Origin: Pseudoflavonifractor sp. An184
Lineage (GTDB): Bacteria; Bacillota; Clostridia; Oscillospirales; Oscillospiraceae
Assembly (NCBI RefSeq): GCF_002160305.1
Contig: NZ_NFKI01000005.1
Span: forward strand, 35,084 to 99,083
Direction of reading: 5' to 3'
DNA: 64,000 nucleotides
The notes beneath the pieces were generated by a model. That model had not been told where the DNA came from. It saw only the letters and a program-made list of their open reading frames with translations, and made no database searches. Position 1 is the first letter of the stretch. Each line of letters begins with the position of its first letter. Below, one piece after another: positions 32,422 through 39,726 of the stretch. The position numbers and the translations under genes were made by a program.

Positions 32422-33372
32422 ATGGCAGAACATACGAAAAGCGTGAAGCTGGGGGAGATCATCCGGGAATTTGATCTGGAGATCCTCCACAAGGGGCCCG
32501 ACTATGAGGACACCCCCCTGACCACCCTGGATGTAAACCGGCCCGGCCTGCCCCTGAGCGGTTTTTTTGAGCACTTTGACACCCGGCGGCTGCTGGTCAT
32601 CGGCCTGACTGAGCACACCTTTCTGAACCAGATGACCCCGGAGGAGCGGCGGACCAGCTTTGACAAGCTGCTGGCCTATCCGGTGCCGGCCCTGATTCTC
32701 ACCCGGGCTCTGGAGCCCTACCCCGAGTGCATGGAGATGGCCATCAAACACGACCGCACGGTGCTGCGCACGGCGGAGCACACCTCCGCCTTTATGAGCC
32801 GCCTCATCGGCAGCCTGTTCAACCACCTGGCCCCCCAGATCACCCGCTCCGGCGTGCTCATGGAGATCTACGGCGAAGGGGTGCTCATCCAGGGGGAGTC
32901 CGGCGTGGGCAAGAGCGAGGTGGCCATTGAGCTCATTCAGCGGGGCCACCGGATCATCGCCGACGACGCGGTGGAGATCAAGGTAACCAACCACAACACC
33001 CTCATGGGCAATGCTCCGGATCTGATCCGCCACTATATGGAGCTGCGGGGCATCGGCGTGGTGGATGTGCGCAGCCTGTTCGGCATGCGGGTCATCAAAA
33101 TGGAGCAGGAGATCGACCTGGTGGTCACCCTGGAACCCTGGGACGATCATGCAGTGTACGACCGCTTCGGCCTGGAGGGAGCCACCACTGAGATTCTGGA
33201 CGTAGAAGTCCCCGCAGTTACCATCCCGGTGAAGCCCGGCCGAAATCTGGCCAGCATCCTGGAGGTGGCAGCCATCAACAACCGCAGCCGGAAGCTGGGC
33301 CACAACGCCGCTCTGGAGCTGACGCAGCGGATGGACGAGCACTTCAAAAAGCTCATGGACGAGGAGGGCTGA
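32422..33372 (+). CDS. hprK: HPr kinase/phosphorylase
   Basis: A 316-residue enzyme that phosphorylates and dephosphorylates Ser46 of HPr, the switch for carbon catabolite repression. The N-terminal domain has TRALEPYPE; Walker A is GESGVGKS at ~158-165; the signature ELRGIGVVDVRSLFG is present, and the K-loop region ends VPVKPGRN (here TIPVKPGRN). AAGGAGG precedes the ATG. Only 2 bp separate it from the glucokinase gene, linking catabolite signalling to glucose entry. Confidence 0.96.
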   Translation: MAEHTKSVKLGEIIREFDLEILHKGPDYEDTPLTTLDVNRPGLPLSGFFEHFDTRRLLVIGLTEHTFLNQMTPEERRTSFDKLLAYPVPALILTRALEPYPECMEMAIKHDRTVLRTAEHTSAFMSRLIGSLFNHLAPQITRSGVLMEIYGEGVLIQGESGVGKSEVAIELIQRGHRIIADDAVEIKVTNHNTLMGNAPDLIRHYMELRGIGVVDVRSLFGMRVIKMEQEIDLVVTLEPWDDHAVYDRFGLEGATTEILDVEVPAVTIPVKPGRNLASILEVAAINNRSRKLGHNAALELTQRMDEHFKKLMDEEG

Positions 33373-33374
33373 CC

Positions 33375-34322
33375 GTGTATATTGGAATTGATGTGGGAGG
33401 CACCAATCTGGTGGCCGGTCTGGTGGATCAGGAGGGGACTATTCTCCACAAGTCCGCCTGCCCTGTGAATCGGAACTGGTCCGCGGAGGAGCTGGTGTCC
33501 CAGCTGGCCCAGCTCTCCGTCCGTGTCGCTCAGGAGGGCGGCGTCTCTCTGGAGGACGTGGAGGGCGCAGGCGCAGGCATCCCCGGTCTGGTGGACAATG
33601 AGGCGGGCACCGTGGTGAAAACCCCCAACATGCCCTTTCGGGACACCCCCTTCCGGGAGCTGTTTCAGCGGGAACTGAACATTCCTGTCCACCTGGGCAA
33701 CGACGCCGACTGCGCCGCCGCAGGGGAATACTGGGCGGGAGCCGCCAAGGGCTGCGACCCGGTGGTCATGGTCACCCTGGGTACCGGCATCGGAACCGGA
33801 CTGGTGCGGGGCGGAAAGCTCTATACCGGCCTGGGGGGGGCTGGCATGGAGGCCGGTCATCTGATGACGCACCCCAACGGCCTGCCCTGCGGCTGCGGCG
33901 GCCTGGGCTGCTGGGAGCAGTACGGCTCGGCCACCGCTCTCATCCGCATGACCCGGTCGGCCATGGAGGCATCCCCCAAGAGCCTTCTCTGGGAGGTGTG
34001 CGGCGGCAGTCTGGACCGGGTCGAGGGCCGCACCCCCTTCCAGGCGGCCCGGGCCGGGGATGAGACCGCTCTCCAGGTGCTGGAGGAATATCAAAAGGAG
34101 CTCTCCTACGGGCTGATCAGCCTGAGCAATATTCTCTTCCCCGAAGTCATCTGCCTGGGCGGCGGAGTGAGCAGCGCGGACAGCGACCTGCTGCTGGACC
34201 CTGTGCGGGAGCTGGTTCATAGGGGCTGCTTCGATAAGGACCGCCTGCCCAAAGTAGTGCGGGCCAGCTTGGGCAATGACGCCGGCGTGGTGGGCGCCGC
34301 CATGCTGTGCCGGATGATATAA
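33375..34322 (+). CDS. glcK: ROK-family glucokinase
   Basis: A 315-residue sugar kinase. N-terminal ATP motif YIGIDVGGTN; sugar-binding DADCAAAGEYW region; ROK zinc motif CGCGGLGCWEQYGS; C-terminal GGGVSSAD. These fit glucokinase, making glucose 6-phosphate. Start is a GTG at 33375, 2 bp after hprK, with GAGGAGGG lying in the end of that gene, so translation is coupled. Other ROK sugars (e.g. N-acetylmannosamine) cannot be excluded. Confidence 0.88.
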   Translation: MYIGIDVGGTNLVAGLVDQEGTILHKSACPVNRNWSAEELVSQLAQLSVRVAQEGGVSLEDVEGAGAGIPGLVDNEAGTVVKTPNMPFRDTPFRELFQRELNIPVHLGNDADCAAAGEYWAGAAKGCDPVVMVTLGTGIGTGLVRGGKLYTGLGGAGMEAGHLMTHPNGLPCGCGGLGCWEQYGSATALIRMTRSAMEASPKSLLWEVCGGSLDRVEGRTPFQAARAGDETALQVLEEYQKELSYGLISLSNILFPEVICLGGGVSSADSDLLLDPVRELVHRGCFDKDRLPKVVRASLGNDAGVVGAAMLCRMI

Positions 34323-34588
34323 CCTTTCCAAGCAAAACAGGTTCTCCGGCCGGCGGCGCCTTTGCTGGCCCCGGGCGTTTCAATACCGAAGGGGTTCGCC
34401 GCCCTTCAGGCAGCGGAATTTAAAACAAAAGGGTCTGTTGCAAAATGCAGTTTTCAGACCCGGAAAGAAAATTTTTGTTTTAAAAAAGTTAGCGACAACC
34501 GCCAGCCAGACGGTTCTCGCTAACTTTTTCTTTGGCCTGATTTTTCAAAATTCTATTTTGCAACAGGCCCTTTTGTTTTGGAAGGGAC
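34323..34588. repeat. degenerate leading part of the tandem array, with interrupted hairpin
   Basis: After glcK the sequence resembles the last third of the repeat units (GGGCGTTTC, CCGAAGGGG, GGAATTTAAAAC). Arms of a 24-bp hairpin lie at 34422-34445 and 34556-34579. They carry the same AAAACAAAAGG/CCTTTTGTTTT flanks as the units' terminal hairpins but are separated by 110 bp holding another terminator-like hairpin (GTTAGCGA near 34488 with TCGCTAAC near 34516, then TTTTTC). The inner one could end the hprK-glcK transcript. Confidence 0.6.
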
Positions 34589-35290
34589 GGTTAAAATCGA
34601 TATTTTGGATTGACGGGACCATTGCAGAAGAACGGCCCTTCTGAGCCGCGGCGCGAGTGCGCCGCACAAACGTTTTCACCGCAGGTGAAAATCTTGGCAC
34701 AGGGGCGGCTCCGCCGCCCCGAGCATGGAAAACCCAAAGGGAGGAGCCGCCCTACGGGCGGCGGAACCCAAAATAAAAAGACATCTGCAAAGCAGATGTC
34801 CTTTTATTTTGGATGGGCCGGTTAAAATCGATATTTTGAAATCTCGAAAAGGTATAGGAGCACCACACAACCGGCCTTCCGGCCGGCGCCGCTTTTGCGG
34901 CGTACAAGCGTTTTCGCCAAAGGCGAAAACCTTGGCGGAGGCGGAATTCATTTCCGCCGAGCATTTGAATCACCGGAGGGTGGAGCGGGCCAACGGCCCG
35001 CGGAACCCAAAAAGAAAGACACGACATATGTCATATGTCGTGTCTTTCTTTTTGAAAGGGACGGTTAAAATCGATATTTTGGATTGACGGACCGTTGTAG
35101 GAGAATCTCCCGGCGGCCCTTCTGGGCCGCGGCGCGAGTGCGCCGTACAAGCGTTTTTGCCGCAGGCAAAAACCTTGGCGGAAGGGCGGCTCTGCCGCCC
35201 TGAGCATTCAAGTATCGAAGGGTGGAGGCCGCCTCCGGCGGCCGGAACCCAAAACAAAAGGCAACTGCGAAAGCAGTTGCCTTTTGTTTT
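34577..35290. repeat. tandem array of three ~230-bp structured units abutting tRNA-Arg
   Basis: Each unit contains GGTTAAAATCGATATTTTG (starts 34589, 34820, 35063; spacing 231 and 243 bp), then a row of hairpins joined by conserved linkers (ACAARCGTTTT, CTTGGC, GAGCAT, GGAACCCAAAA). Hairpin sequences differ between units but stay paired, e.g. CGGCGCGAGTGCGCCG against CGCCGCTTTTGCGGCG. Each unit ends in an A-rich/T-rich terminator-like palindrome: 34770-34810, 35009-35053 and 35251-35290. Base changes preserving pairing suggest selection on RNA or single-strand DNA structure. Open frames across the array are translations of the repeat and not genes. Confidence 0.85.
35251..35290 (-). terminator. 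terminator of tRNA-Arg, last hairpin of the array
   Basis: Arms AAAACAAAAGGCAACTGC and GCAGTTGCCTTTTGTTTT with a GAAA loop (35251-35290). Read on the minus strand it begins at the final base of the encoded CCA end and finishes in TTTTGTTTT, so it should end the tRNA transcript. The outermost base pair overlaps the tRNA 3' end. Confidence 0.75.
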
Positions 35291-35366
35291 GGTACGGCTG
35301 GAGGGATTCGAACCCGCGACCTTTTGGTTCGTAGCCAAACACTCTATCCAACTGAGCTACAGCCGC
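35290..35366 (-). tRNA. tRNA-Arg (anticodon ACG)
   Basis: A 77-base cloverleaf on the minus strand. Acceptor GCGGCTG pairs with CAGCCGT (one G-U); the D arm contains AGCTCAGTTGGATAGAG; the anticodon stem TTTGG/CCAAA encloses CTACGAA with anticodon ACG; the T arm is GCGGGTTCGAATCCC; discriminator A, then an encoded CCA. Wobble-position A34 is normally deaminated to inosine to read CGU, CGC and CGA. Confidence 0.95.
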
Positions 35367-35406
35367 AACTCATTTCCACAGGAGGCTCTCCCCTGACGGC
35401 TTGATT

Positions 35407-35435
35407 AGTATAGCACAGAAGAGAATCTTTGGCAA
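35407..35435 (-). promoter_or_regulatory. promoter of tRNA-Arg
   Basis: On the minus strand, TTGCCA (35430-35435), 17-bp spacer, TATACT (35407-35412), about 40 bp upstream of the mature 5' end. Confidence 0.75.
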
Positions 35436-35501
35436 GTGTTTTTTTAAAAAATTTTTTGTTTTTTTGAAATGCCGGGGAGAGGGGCCTCCCCGGCGCAAAA
35501 A

Positions 35502-36266
35502 TCAGATCTGATCTGCCCAGCGGCACACCGCCTCGCAGAGGAAGCGGGCGCAGCCGGGGACCGTCCGGTCGTAGTAGGCGGTAAAGCGCTCGTCCTGGAT
35601 GTAGAGCTGGGCCAGCCCCATGTGTTTGGCCGGGTCGCAGGTATTTCCGGTCAAGGTCAGCCAGCGCCTGTGGAGCTGTGTGATCTCCCGGCCCTCCAGG
35701 CTGTCGGGCGGGGTCTGGCGCTGAACCGCCTCCTCCAGACGGCGCAGGATCTCGTCCCCCAGGCCGGTCCACTCCCGGTACTGCTCCTGTGTCAGTGCTC
35801 GCACGGTATCCTGGGCCGCATCCACCTCCCGGTCTCCATATTTTTCCCGGGCCTCCCGGCCATAGGTCTCCTCGTGCCAGGCCACCGCCCGCTGCTTCAG
35901 GGCCTCAAATTTCTCCTGATCGTTCATAAGTTCCTTCCTTTCCTGTGCCGAAATGGTCTTGCGTACCGACCGAATCAGCGCCTCCAGCCGGGCCTGCTCC
36001 TGTTCCAGGGCGGTCAGGTGGCCGCGGAGGGCGGCGAGCCGGTCGAAGGAGGGATCGTCCAGGCAGTCCTTGATCTGGGCCAGCTCCACCCCGAGGGCCC
36101 GGTAGTACAAGACGTCCTGCAGCCGGTCCACCTGGGCCGGGCCGTAGTAGCGGTAGCCGTTCTCCGCCACCCGGCCCGGCTTGAGCAGACCGATCTGGTC
36201 GTACCAGCGCAGAGTGCGGGTGGTCACTCCGGACAGGTCCGCCAGCTCCCGGATCGTGTATTCCAT
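35502..36266 (-). CDS. MerR-family regulator with TipAS ligand-binding domain
   Basis: A 254-residue activator. The MerR winged-helix is at residues ~1-70 (YTIRELADLSGVTTRTLRWYDQIGLL, then NGYRYYG), followed by a dimerisation coiled coil to ~120. A C-terminal TipAS domain (~130-254) carries EETYGREAREKYG and the segment from ITQLHRRWLTLTG to AQLYIQDERFTAYYD. TipAS domains bind thiopeptide-type and other antibiotics and open the target promoter. The ATG at 36266 has GAGGAGGG upstream. It is probably autoregulated (see adjacent promoter). The neighbouring yaaA is divergent. Confidence 0.9.
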   Translation of the reverse strand: MEYTIRELADLSGVTTRTLRWYDQIGLLKPGRVAENGYRYYGPAQVDRLQDVLYYRALGVELAQIKDCLDDPSFDRLAALRGHLTALEQEQARLEALIRSVRKTISAQERKELMNDQEKFEALKQRAVAWHEETYGREAREKYGDREVDAAQDTVRALTQEQYREWTGLGDEILRRLEEAVQRQTPPDSLEGREITQLHRRWLTLTGNTCDPAKHMGLAQLYIQDERFTAYYDRTVPGCARFLCEAVCRWADQI

Positions 36267-36287
36267 CAAAATCCCTCCTCTGGTCCT

Positions 36288-36318
36288 ATGGTACCAGTTG
36301 ACGCACCGTCAAGGTCAA
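36288..36318 (-). promoter_or_regulatory. MerR-type promoter with 19-bp spacer and palindromic operator
   Basis: On the minus strand, TTGACC (36313-36318) and TACCAT (36288-36293) are separated by exactly 19 bp. The spacer contains the palindrome TTGACggtgcGTCAA (36298-36312). An over-long spacer with an internal dyad is the hallmark of promoters untwisted by MerR-family activators. Confidence 0.75.
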
Positions 36319-36330
36319 GGACTTTTTTCC

Positions 36331-36358
36331 TTGTTTTTTCCCACGAAAATATTATAAT
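36331..36358 (+). promoter_or_regulatory. candidate promoter of yaaA
   Basis: TTGTTT (36331-36336), 16-bp spacer, TATAAT (36353-36358), 49 bp before yaaA and back to back with the MerR promoter. Confidence 0.5.
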
Positions 36359-36407
36359 AAAACAGACGCCGGTTTTATATGGATCAATTCCCCAAAAGGA
36401 GGCCGCC

Positions 36408-37172
36408 ATGCGGATCATCATTTCCCCCGCCAAGCAGATGCGGGAGGACCGAGACACCCTGCCGCCCCGGGGGCTGCCCGGGTTTCTGCCGGAGACCGGG
36501 CGGCTGCTCACCGCCCTGCGGAACCTCTCGCCTGCGGAGCTCCAGAAGCTGTGGAAGTGCAGCGACGCCATCGCCGCCCTCAATGTGGAGCGGCTGCGGA
36601 CCATGGACCTGGAGCGGGGCCTCACCCCCGCCCTCCTGTCCTATGTGGGCATCCAGTACCAGACCATGGCCGCGCGGGTGTTCGAGACGGCCCAATACGA
36701 GTTCCTCCAGGAGCATCTGCGTATCCTGTCCGGCTTTTACGGCCTGCTCCGCCCCTTCGACGGGGTGACCCCCTACCGGCTGGAGATGGGGGCCAGGCTG
36801 GCGGTGGACGGCTGCCGGGACCTGTACGCCTTCTGGGGGGAGAAGCTGGCCCGGGCCCTGGCGGGGGAGAGCGGCTGGGTGCTGGACCTGGCCTCCAAGG
36901 AGTACAGCCGGGCGGTCCTTCCCCACCTGCCCCCCTCGTTGCGGGTGGTCTCCTGCGTATTCGGGGAACTGCGCCCCGACGGCAAGGTGGTGGAGAAGGG
37001 GACCCTGTGCAAAATGGCCCGGGGCGAGATGGTCCGGTGGCTGGCGGAGACGGGGACGGCCCACCCAGACGGCCTGCCCGCCTTTCAGGGGCTGGGGTAC
37101 CGGTACGATCCGGACCGCTCCACCGGGGCGCGGATGGTTTTTTTGAAAACAGCTCAGTCAAGTGCTGTGTGA
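36408..37172 (+). CDS. yaaA: YaaA family peroxide-stress protein (DUF328)
   Basis: A 254-residue protein. Family marks are MRIIISPAKQMRED at the N-terminus, LQKLWKCSD, RGLTPALLSYVGIQYQ, GFYGLLRPFDGVTPYRLEMG and LASKEYSRAV. In E. coli YaaA lowers free iron during peroxide stress and binds DNA; whether this holds in an anaerobe is not known. The ATG at 36408 is set by AAAAGGAGG upstream. Twenty bases separate it from the aldolase-like gene, so they may be co-transcribed. Confidence 0.93.
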   Translation: MRIIISPAKQMREDRDTLPPRGLPGFLPETGRLLTALRNLSPAELQKLWKCSDAIAALNVERLRTMDLERGLTPALLSYVGIQYQTMAARVFETAQYEFLQEHLRILSGFYGLLRPFDGVTPYRLEMGARLAVDGCRDLYAFWGEKLARALAGESGWVLDLASKEYSRAVLPHLPPSLRVVSCVFGELRPDGKVVEKGTLCKMARGEMVRWLAETGTAHPDGLPAFQGLGYRYDPDRSTGARMVFLKTAQSSAV

Positions 37173-37191
37173 GAAGAAAGGACGGTTTCAT

Positions 37192-38238
37192 ATGCTGCGT
37201 TTTGAATGTGACTACGGCGAGGGGGCCCACCCCAAGATCCTGGAGCGGCTGCTGGAAACGAATTTGGAGCAGACCCCCGGCTATGGGAAGGACGAGCACT
37301 GCGAGCGTGCCAAGACCCTGATCCGCCAGGCCTGCGGCCTGCCCCAGTCCACCATTGAGTTTGTATCCGGCGGCACCCAGGCCAACCAGATCGTCATTGC
37401 CGCCATTTTAAAGCCCTATCAGGGGGTGGTCTGCGCCAGCACCGGCCATATCAACACCCATGAGACAGGGGCGATTGAGGCCACCGGGCACAAAGTGCTG
37501 GCCCTCCCCAGCAAAGACGGGAAGATCACCGCCCAGCAGATCGCCAAGCTGTGCGCCGCCCACTGGACCGACCCCAGCCACGAGCACACGGTCCAGCCCG
37601 GCCTGGTCTACCTCTCCCAGCCCACCGAGCTGGGCACCCTGTACACCAAGGCGGAGCTGAAGGCCATCCACCAGGTGTGCTGGCAGCGGCACATTCCCCT
37701 GTACATCGACGGGGCCCGGTGCGGCTACGGCCTGGCCGCCCCGGAGAACGACGTGACCCTGGCGGACCTGGCCCAGCTGTCCGACGTGTTCTACATCGGC
37801 GGCACCAAGGTGGGGGCCCTGCTGGGGGAGGCGGTGGTCATCCCCAACCTGGCCATCCAGCGGGACTTCCGGTATATGATCAAGCGCATGGGGGGCATGC
37901 TGGCCAAGGGACGGCTGCTGGGCATCCAGTTCGAGGTCCTCTTTGAGGACGGCCTCTACTTCCAGCTGGGCCGCCGGGCGGTGGAGCAGGCCCGGCGCAT
38001 CCGGGACGCCTTCCAGGCCTGCGGGGTGGAGCTGGCCTTTGACTCCCCCACCAACCAGCAGTTCCCCGTCCTCACCCGGGAGCAGCGGGAGGCCCTGGCC
38101 CGGAAGTACAGCTTCAACCACTGGGCCGATCTGGAGGATGGGCGGTCTGTCGTCCGCTTCTGCACCAGCTGGGCCACCACGCCCCAGGCGGTGGAGGAGC
38201 TGTGCCGGGATATTCACGCCATCTGCGGACAGGCGTAG
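37192..38238 (+). CDS. threonine aldolase-family PLP enzyme (beta-eliminating lyase)
   Basis: A 348-residue fold-type I PLP enzyme. Marks: DYGEGAHPKILERLLETN, FVSGGTQANQIVIAA, the YIDGARCGYGL aspartate that holds the PLP ring, and the Schiff-base lysine in FYIGGTKVGALLGE. It matches the low-specificity L-threonine aldolase group, releasing glycine and acetaldehyde; other beta-eliminating lyases of the family are possible. Start ATG at 37192 behind GAAAGGACGG. No terminator is obvious before the repeat field that follows. Confidence 0.88.
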   Translation: MLRFECDYGEGAHPKILERLLETNLEQTPGYGKDEHCERAKTLIRQACGLPQSTIEFVSGGTQANQIVIAAILKPYQGVVCASTGHINTHETGAIEATGHKVLALPSKDGKITAQQIAKLCAAHWTDPSHEHTVQPGLVYLSQPTELGTLYTKAELKAIHQVCWQRHIPLYIDGARCGYGLAAPENDVTLADLAQLSDVFYIGGTKVGALLGEAVVIPNLAIQRDFRYMIKRMGGMLAKGRLLGIQFEVLFEDGLYFQLGRRAVEQARRIRDAFQACGVELAFDSPTNQQFPVLTREQREALARKYSFNHWADLEDGRSVVRFCTSWATTPQAVEELCRDIHAICGQA

Positions 38239-38863
38239 AAGCAGGCGGGCGGCCCGGTGTGCCGCCCCTGCGGAATGCCATAAGGCGGCGCGTACGGGAG
38301 GCCGCGCCCTATATACGTTCCCCCTTCGAAACCTGCCCCCTCATCCGTCTGGCCCTCGGCCAGACACCTTCCCCCTGGGGGGGAAGGCTGAGGACGGCCG
38401 CAAGGGCCGTCCCTACGGCGAATCTGGGAGCGGTTTCTTTTTTCGTAGGGGCCGGACACTGGTCGGCCCGCCGAGGAAGTTCTGCCATTCCAGAGCCCAC
38501 CCTCATCCGCCTCGCTTCGCTCGGCACCTTCCCCCTGGAAGGGGGAAGGCTTTGCGGGAGGGGCAAATCCCTATCCCCTCTGTCTCGCTGCGCTCGACAT
38601 CTCCCCTTGATAAGGGGAGTCGTCCCCTCCCCTACGGGTTTTAAGGACACCTTCCGAGTTTAGGCAGGGGAGGCCCTTGGGCCAATCCATGGAAATCGGG
38701 CGGCCCAGTGTGCCGCCCCTACGGTTTTGCACGGGTACATTCGAAACACTGGGCGGGTGGGTGAGGGCACCCGCCCCTACGGCGAATCCGGAAGCGGTTC
38801 CTTCTTTTTCGTAGGGGCCGGACACTGGCTGGCCCGCCGTATCTTGAAATACAATAAATCGAA
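38239..38863. repeat. field of GC-rich intergenic repeats
   Basis: 620 bp without a gene, made of short repeat modules. They include CCGCCCCTACGG half-palindromes, CCTCATCCG...CACCTTCCCCCTGG...GGGGAAGGCT hairpins (38333 and 38498), and the string at 38631-38683 that recurs almost unchanged at 56660-56712. Two near-identical CGTAGGGGCCGGACACTGG blocks occur at 38444 and 38811. Open frames on both strands have no ribosome sites or family features. Confidence 0.75.
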
Positions 38864-38864
38864 A

Positions 38865-38896
38865 CAGGGGCGGCCCGATGGGGCCGCCCCTGTTTT
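38865..38896. terminator. strong hairpin at the end of the repeat field
   Basis: 12-bp perfect stem CAGGGGCGGCCC (38865-38876) with GGGCCGCCCCTG (38881-38892), 4-base loop, TTTT on the right and AAA on the left. Probably ends transcripts from both sides. Confidence 0.65.
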
Positions 38897-38946
38897 GCTT
38901 ATGTAAAGAAACAATGCCGGCGTCAAATGTGCACGGTCCAGACTAG

Positions 38947-39010
38947 GCAGAGGCGAAGCGCAGCTTCGCAGGAAATTTCTTTGCCTACTTTCTTTTTCAA
39001 AGAAAGTAGG
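38947..39010. repeat. two-hairpin dispersed repeat, copy 1
   Basis: AGAGGCGAAGCGCAGCTTCG followed by a second stem-loop (CCTACTTTCTTT with AAAGAAAGTAGG). The same module occurs at 58191-58253 and 59404-59466. This copy directly abuts the livF stop codon and may act as its terminator or mRNA end. Confidence 0.7.
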
Positions 39011-39721
39011 TCAGCCGCCCAGGTAGGCTTTTTTGATCTCGGGGCTCTCGATGAGCTCCTCGCCGGTGCCGGTGGTGACCACGCGGCCGGTCTCCAGCAC
39101 GTAGCCCCGGTGGGCCACGGACAGGGCCATCTGGGCGTTCTGTTCCACCAGGAGGATGGTGGAGCCGTTCTTGTTCAGGTTCTGGATGATCTCAAAGATC
39201 TGTTCCACCAGGATGGGGGCCAGCCCCATGGAGGGCTCGTCCAGCATGAGCAGCTTGGGGTGGGACATGAGGGCCCGGCCCATGGCCAGCATCTGCTGCT
39301 CGCCGCCGGAGAGGGTGCCGGCCACCTGGCGGCGGCGCTCCTTCAGCCGGGGGAAGAGCTCGAACACCATCTCCAGGTCGGCGGGGACGCCGGAGGGGGA
39401 CTGGGTATAGGCCCCCATCTCCAGATTCTCCTCCACCGACATCTGGAGGAACACCCGGCGGCCCTCGGGCACCTGGGCCAGGCCCCGGGCCACCAGCTTG
39501 TCCGCGCGCACATTGCTGATGTTCTGCCCCTCAAAGGTGATGCTCCCGGTCTTGGACCGGAGCAGGCCGGAGATGGTCTGTAAGGTGGTGGTCTTGCCCG
39601 CGCCGTTGGCGCCGATGAGGGTGACGATCTCCCCCTCATTCACGTGGAAGGAGATGTCCTTGATGGCGTGAATGGCCCCATAGTAGACGTTGATGCCCTC
39701 TACGTTCAGAAGTGTCTCCAT
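39011..39721 (-). CDS. livF: branched-chain amino-acid ABC transporter, ATPase LivF
   Basis: A 236-residue ATPase. Walker A GANGAGKT, signature LSGGEQQM and Walker B LLMLDEPSMGLAP are present, together with LivF-type C-terminal residues. Partner of LivG in powering uptake of leucine, isoleucine or valine (or related ligands). Last gene of the minus-strand order livK, livH, livM, livG, livF; 5 bp from livG. Confidence 0.93.
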   Translation of the reverse strand: METLLNVEGINVYYGAIHAIKDISFHVNEGEIVTLIGANGAGKTTTLQTISGLLRSKTGSITFEGQNISNVRADKLVARGLAQVPEGRRVFLQMSVEENLEMGAYTQSPSGVPADLEMVFELFPRLKERRRQVAGTLSGGEQQMLAMGRALMSHPKLLMLDEPSMGLAPILVEQIFEIIQNLNKNGSTILLVEQNAQMALSVAHRGYVLETGRVVTTGTGEELIESPEIKKAYLGG

Positions 39722-39726
39722 CGGCC

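Noticed and set aside
34577..35290. Possible CRISPR array
   Set aside because: Units are ~230 bp with internal hairpins, only three copies, no short identical repeats with regular unique spacers, and no cas genes nearby.
34676..35338. Overlapping 60-120 codon frames on both strands between glcK and tRNA-Arg
   Set aside because: They translate the tandem structured repeats; similar peptides appear in each unit because the DNA is repeated. Stem-preserving changes argue for nucleic-acid, not protein, selection.
38202..38825. Open frames of 80-150 codons in the repeat field after the aldolase gene
   Set aside because: They run through dispersed CCGCCCCTAC and CCTCATCCG repeats, have no ribosome sites, and the peptides recur wherever the repeats do.
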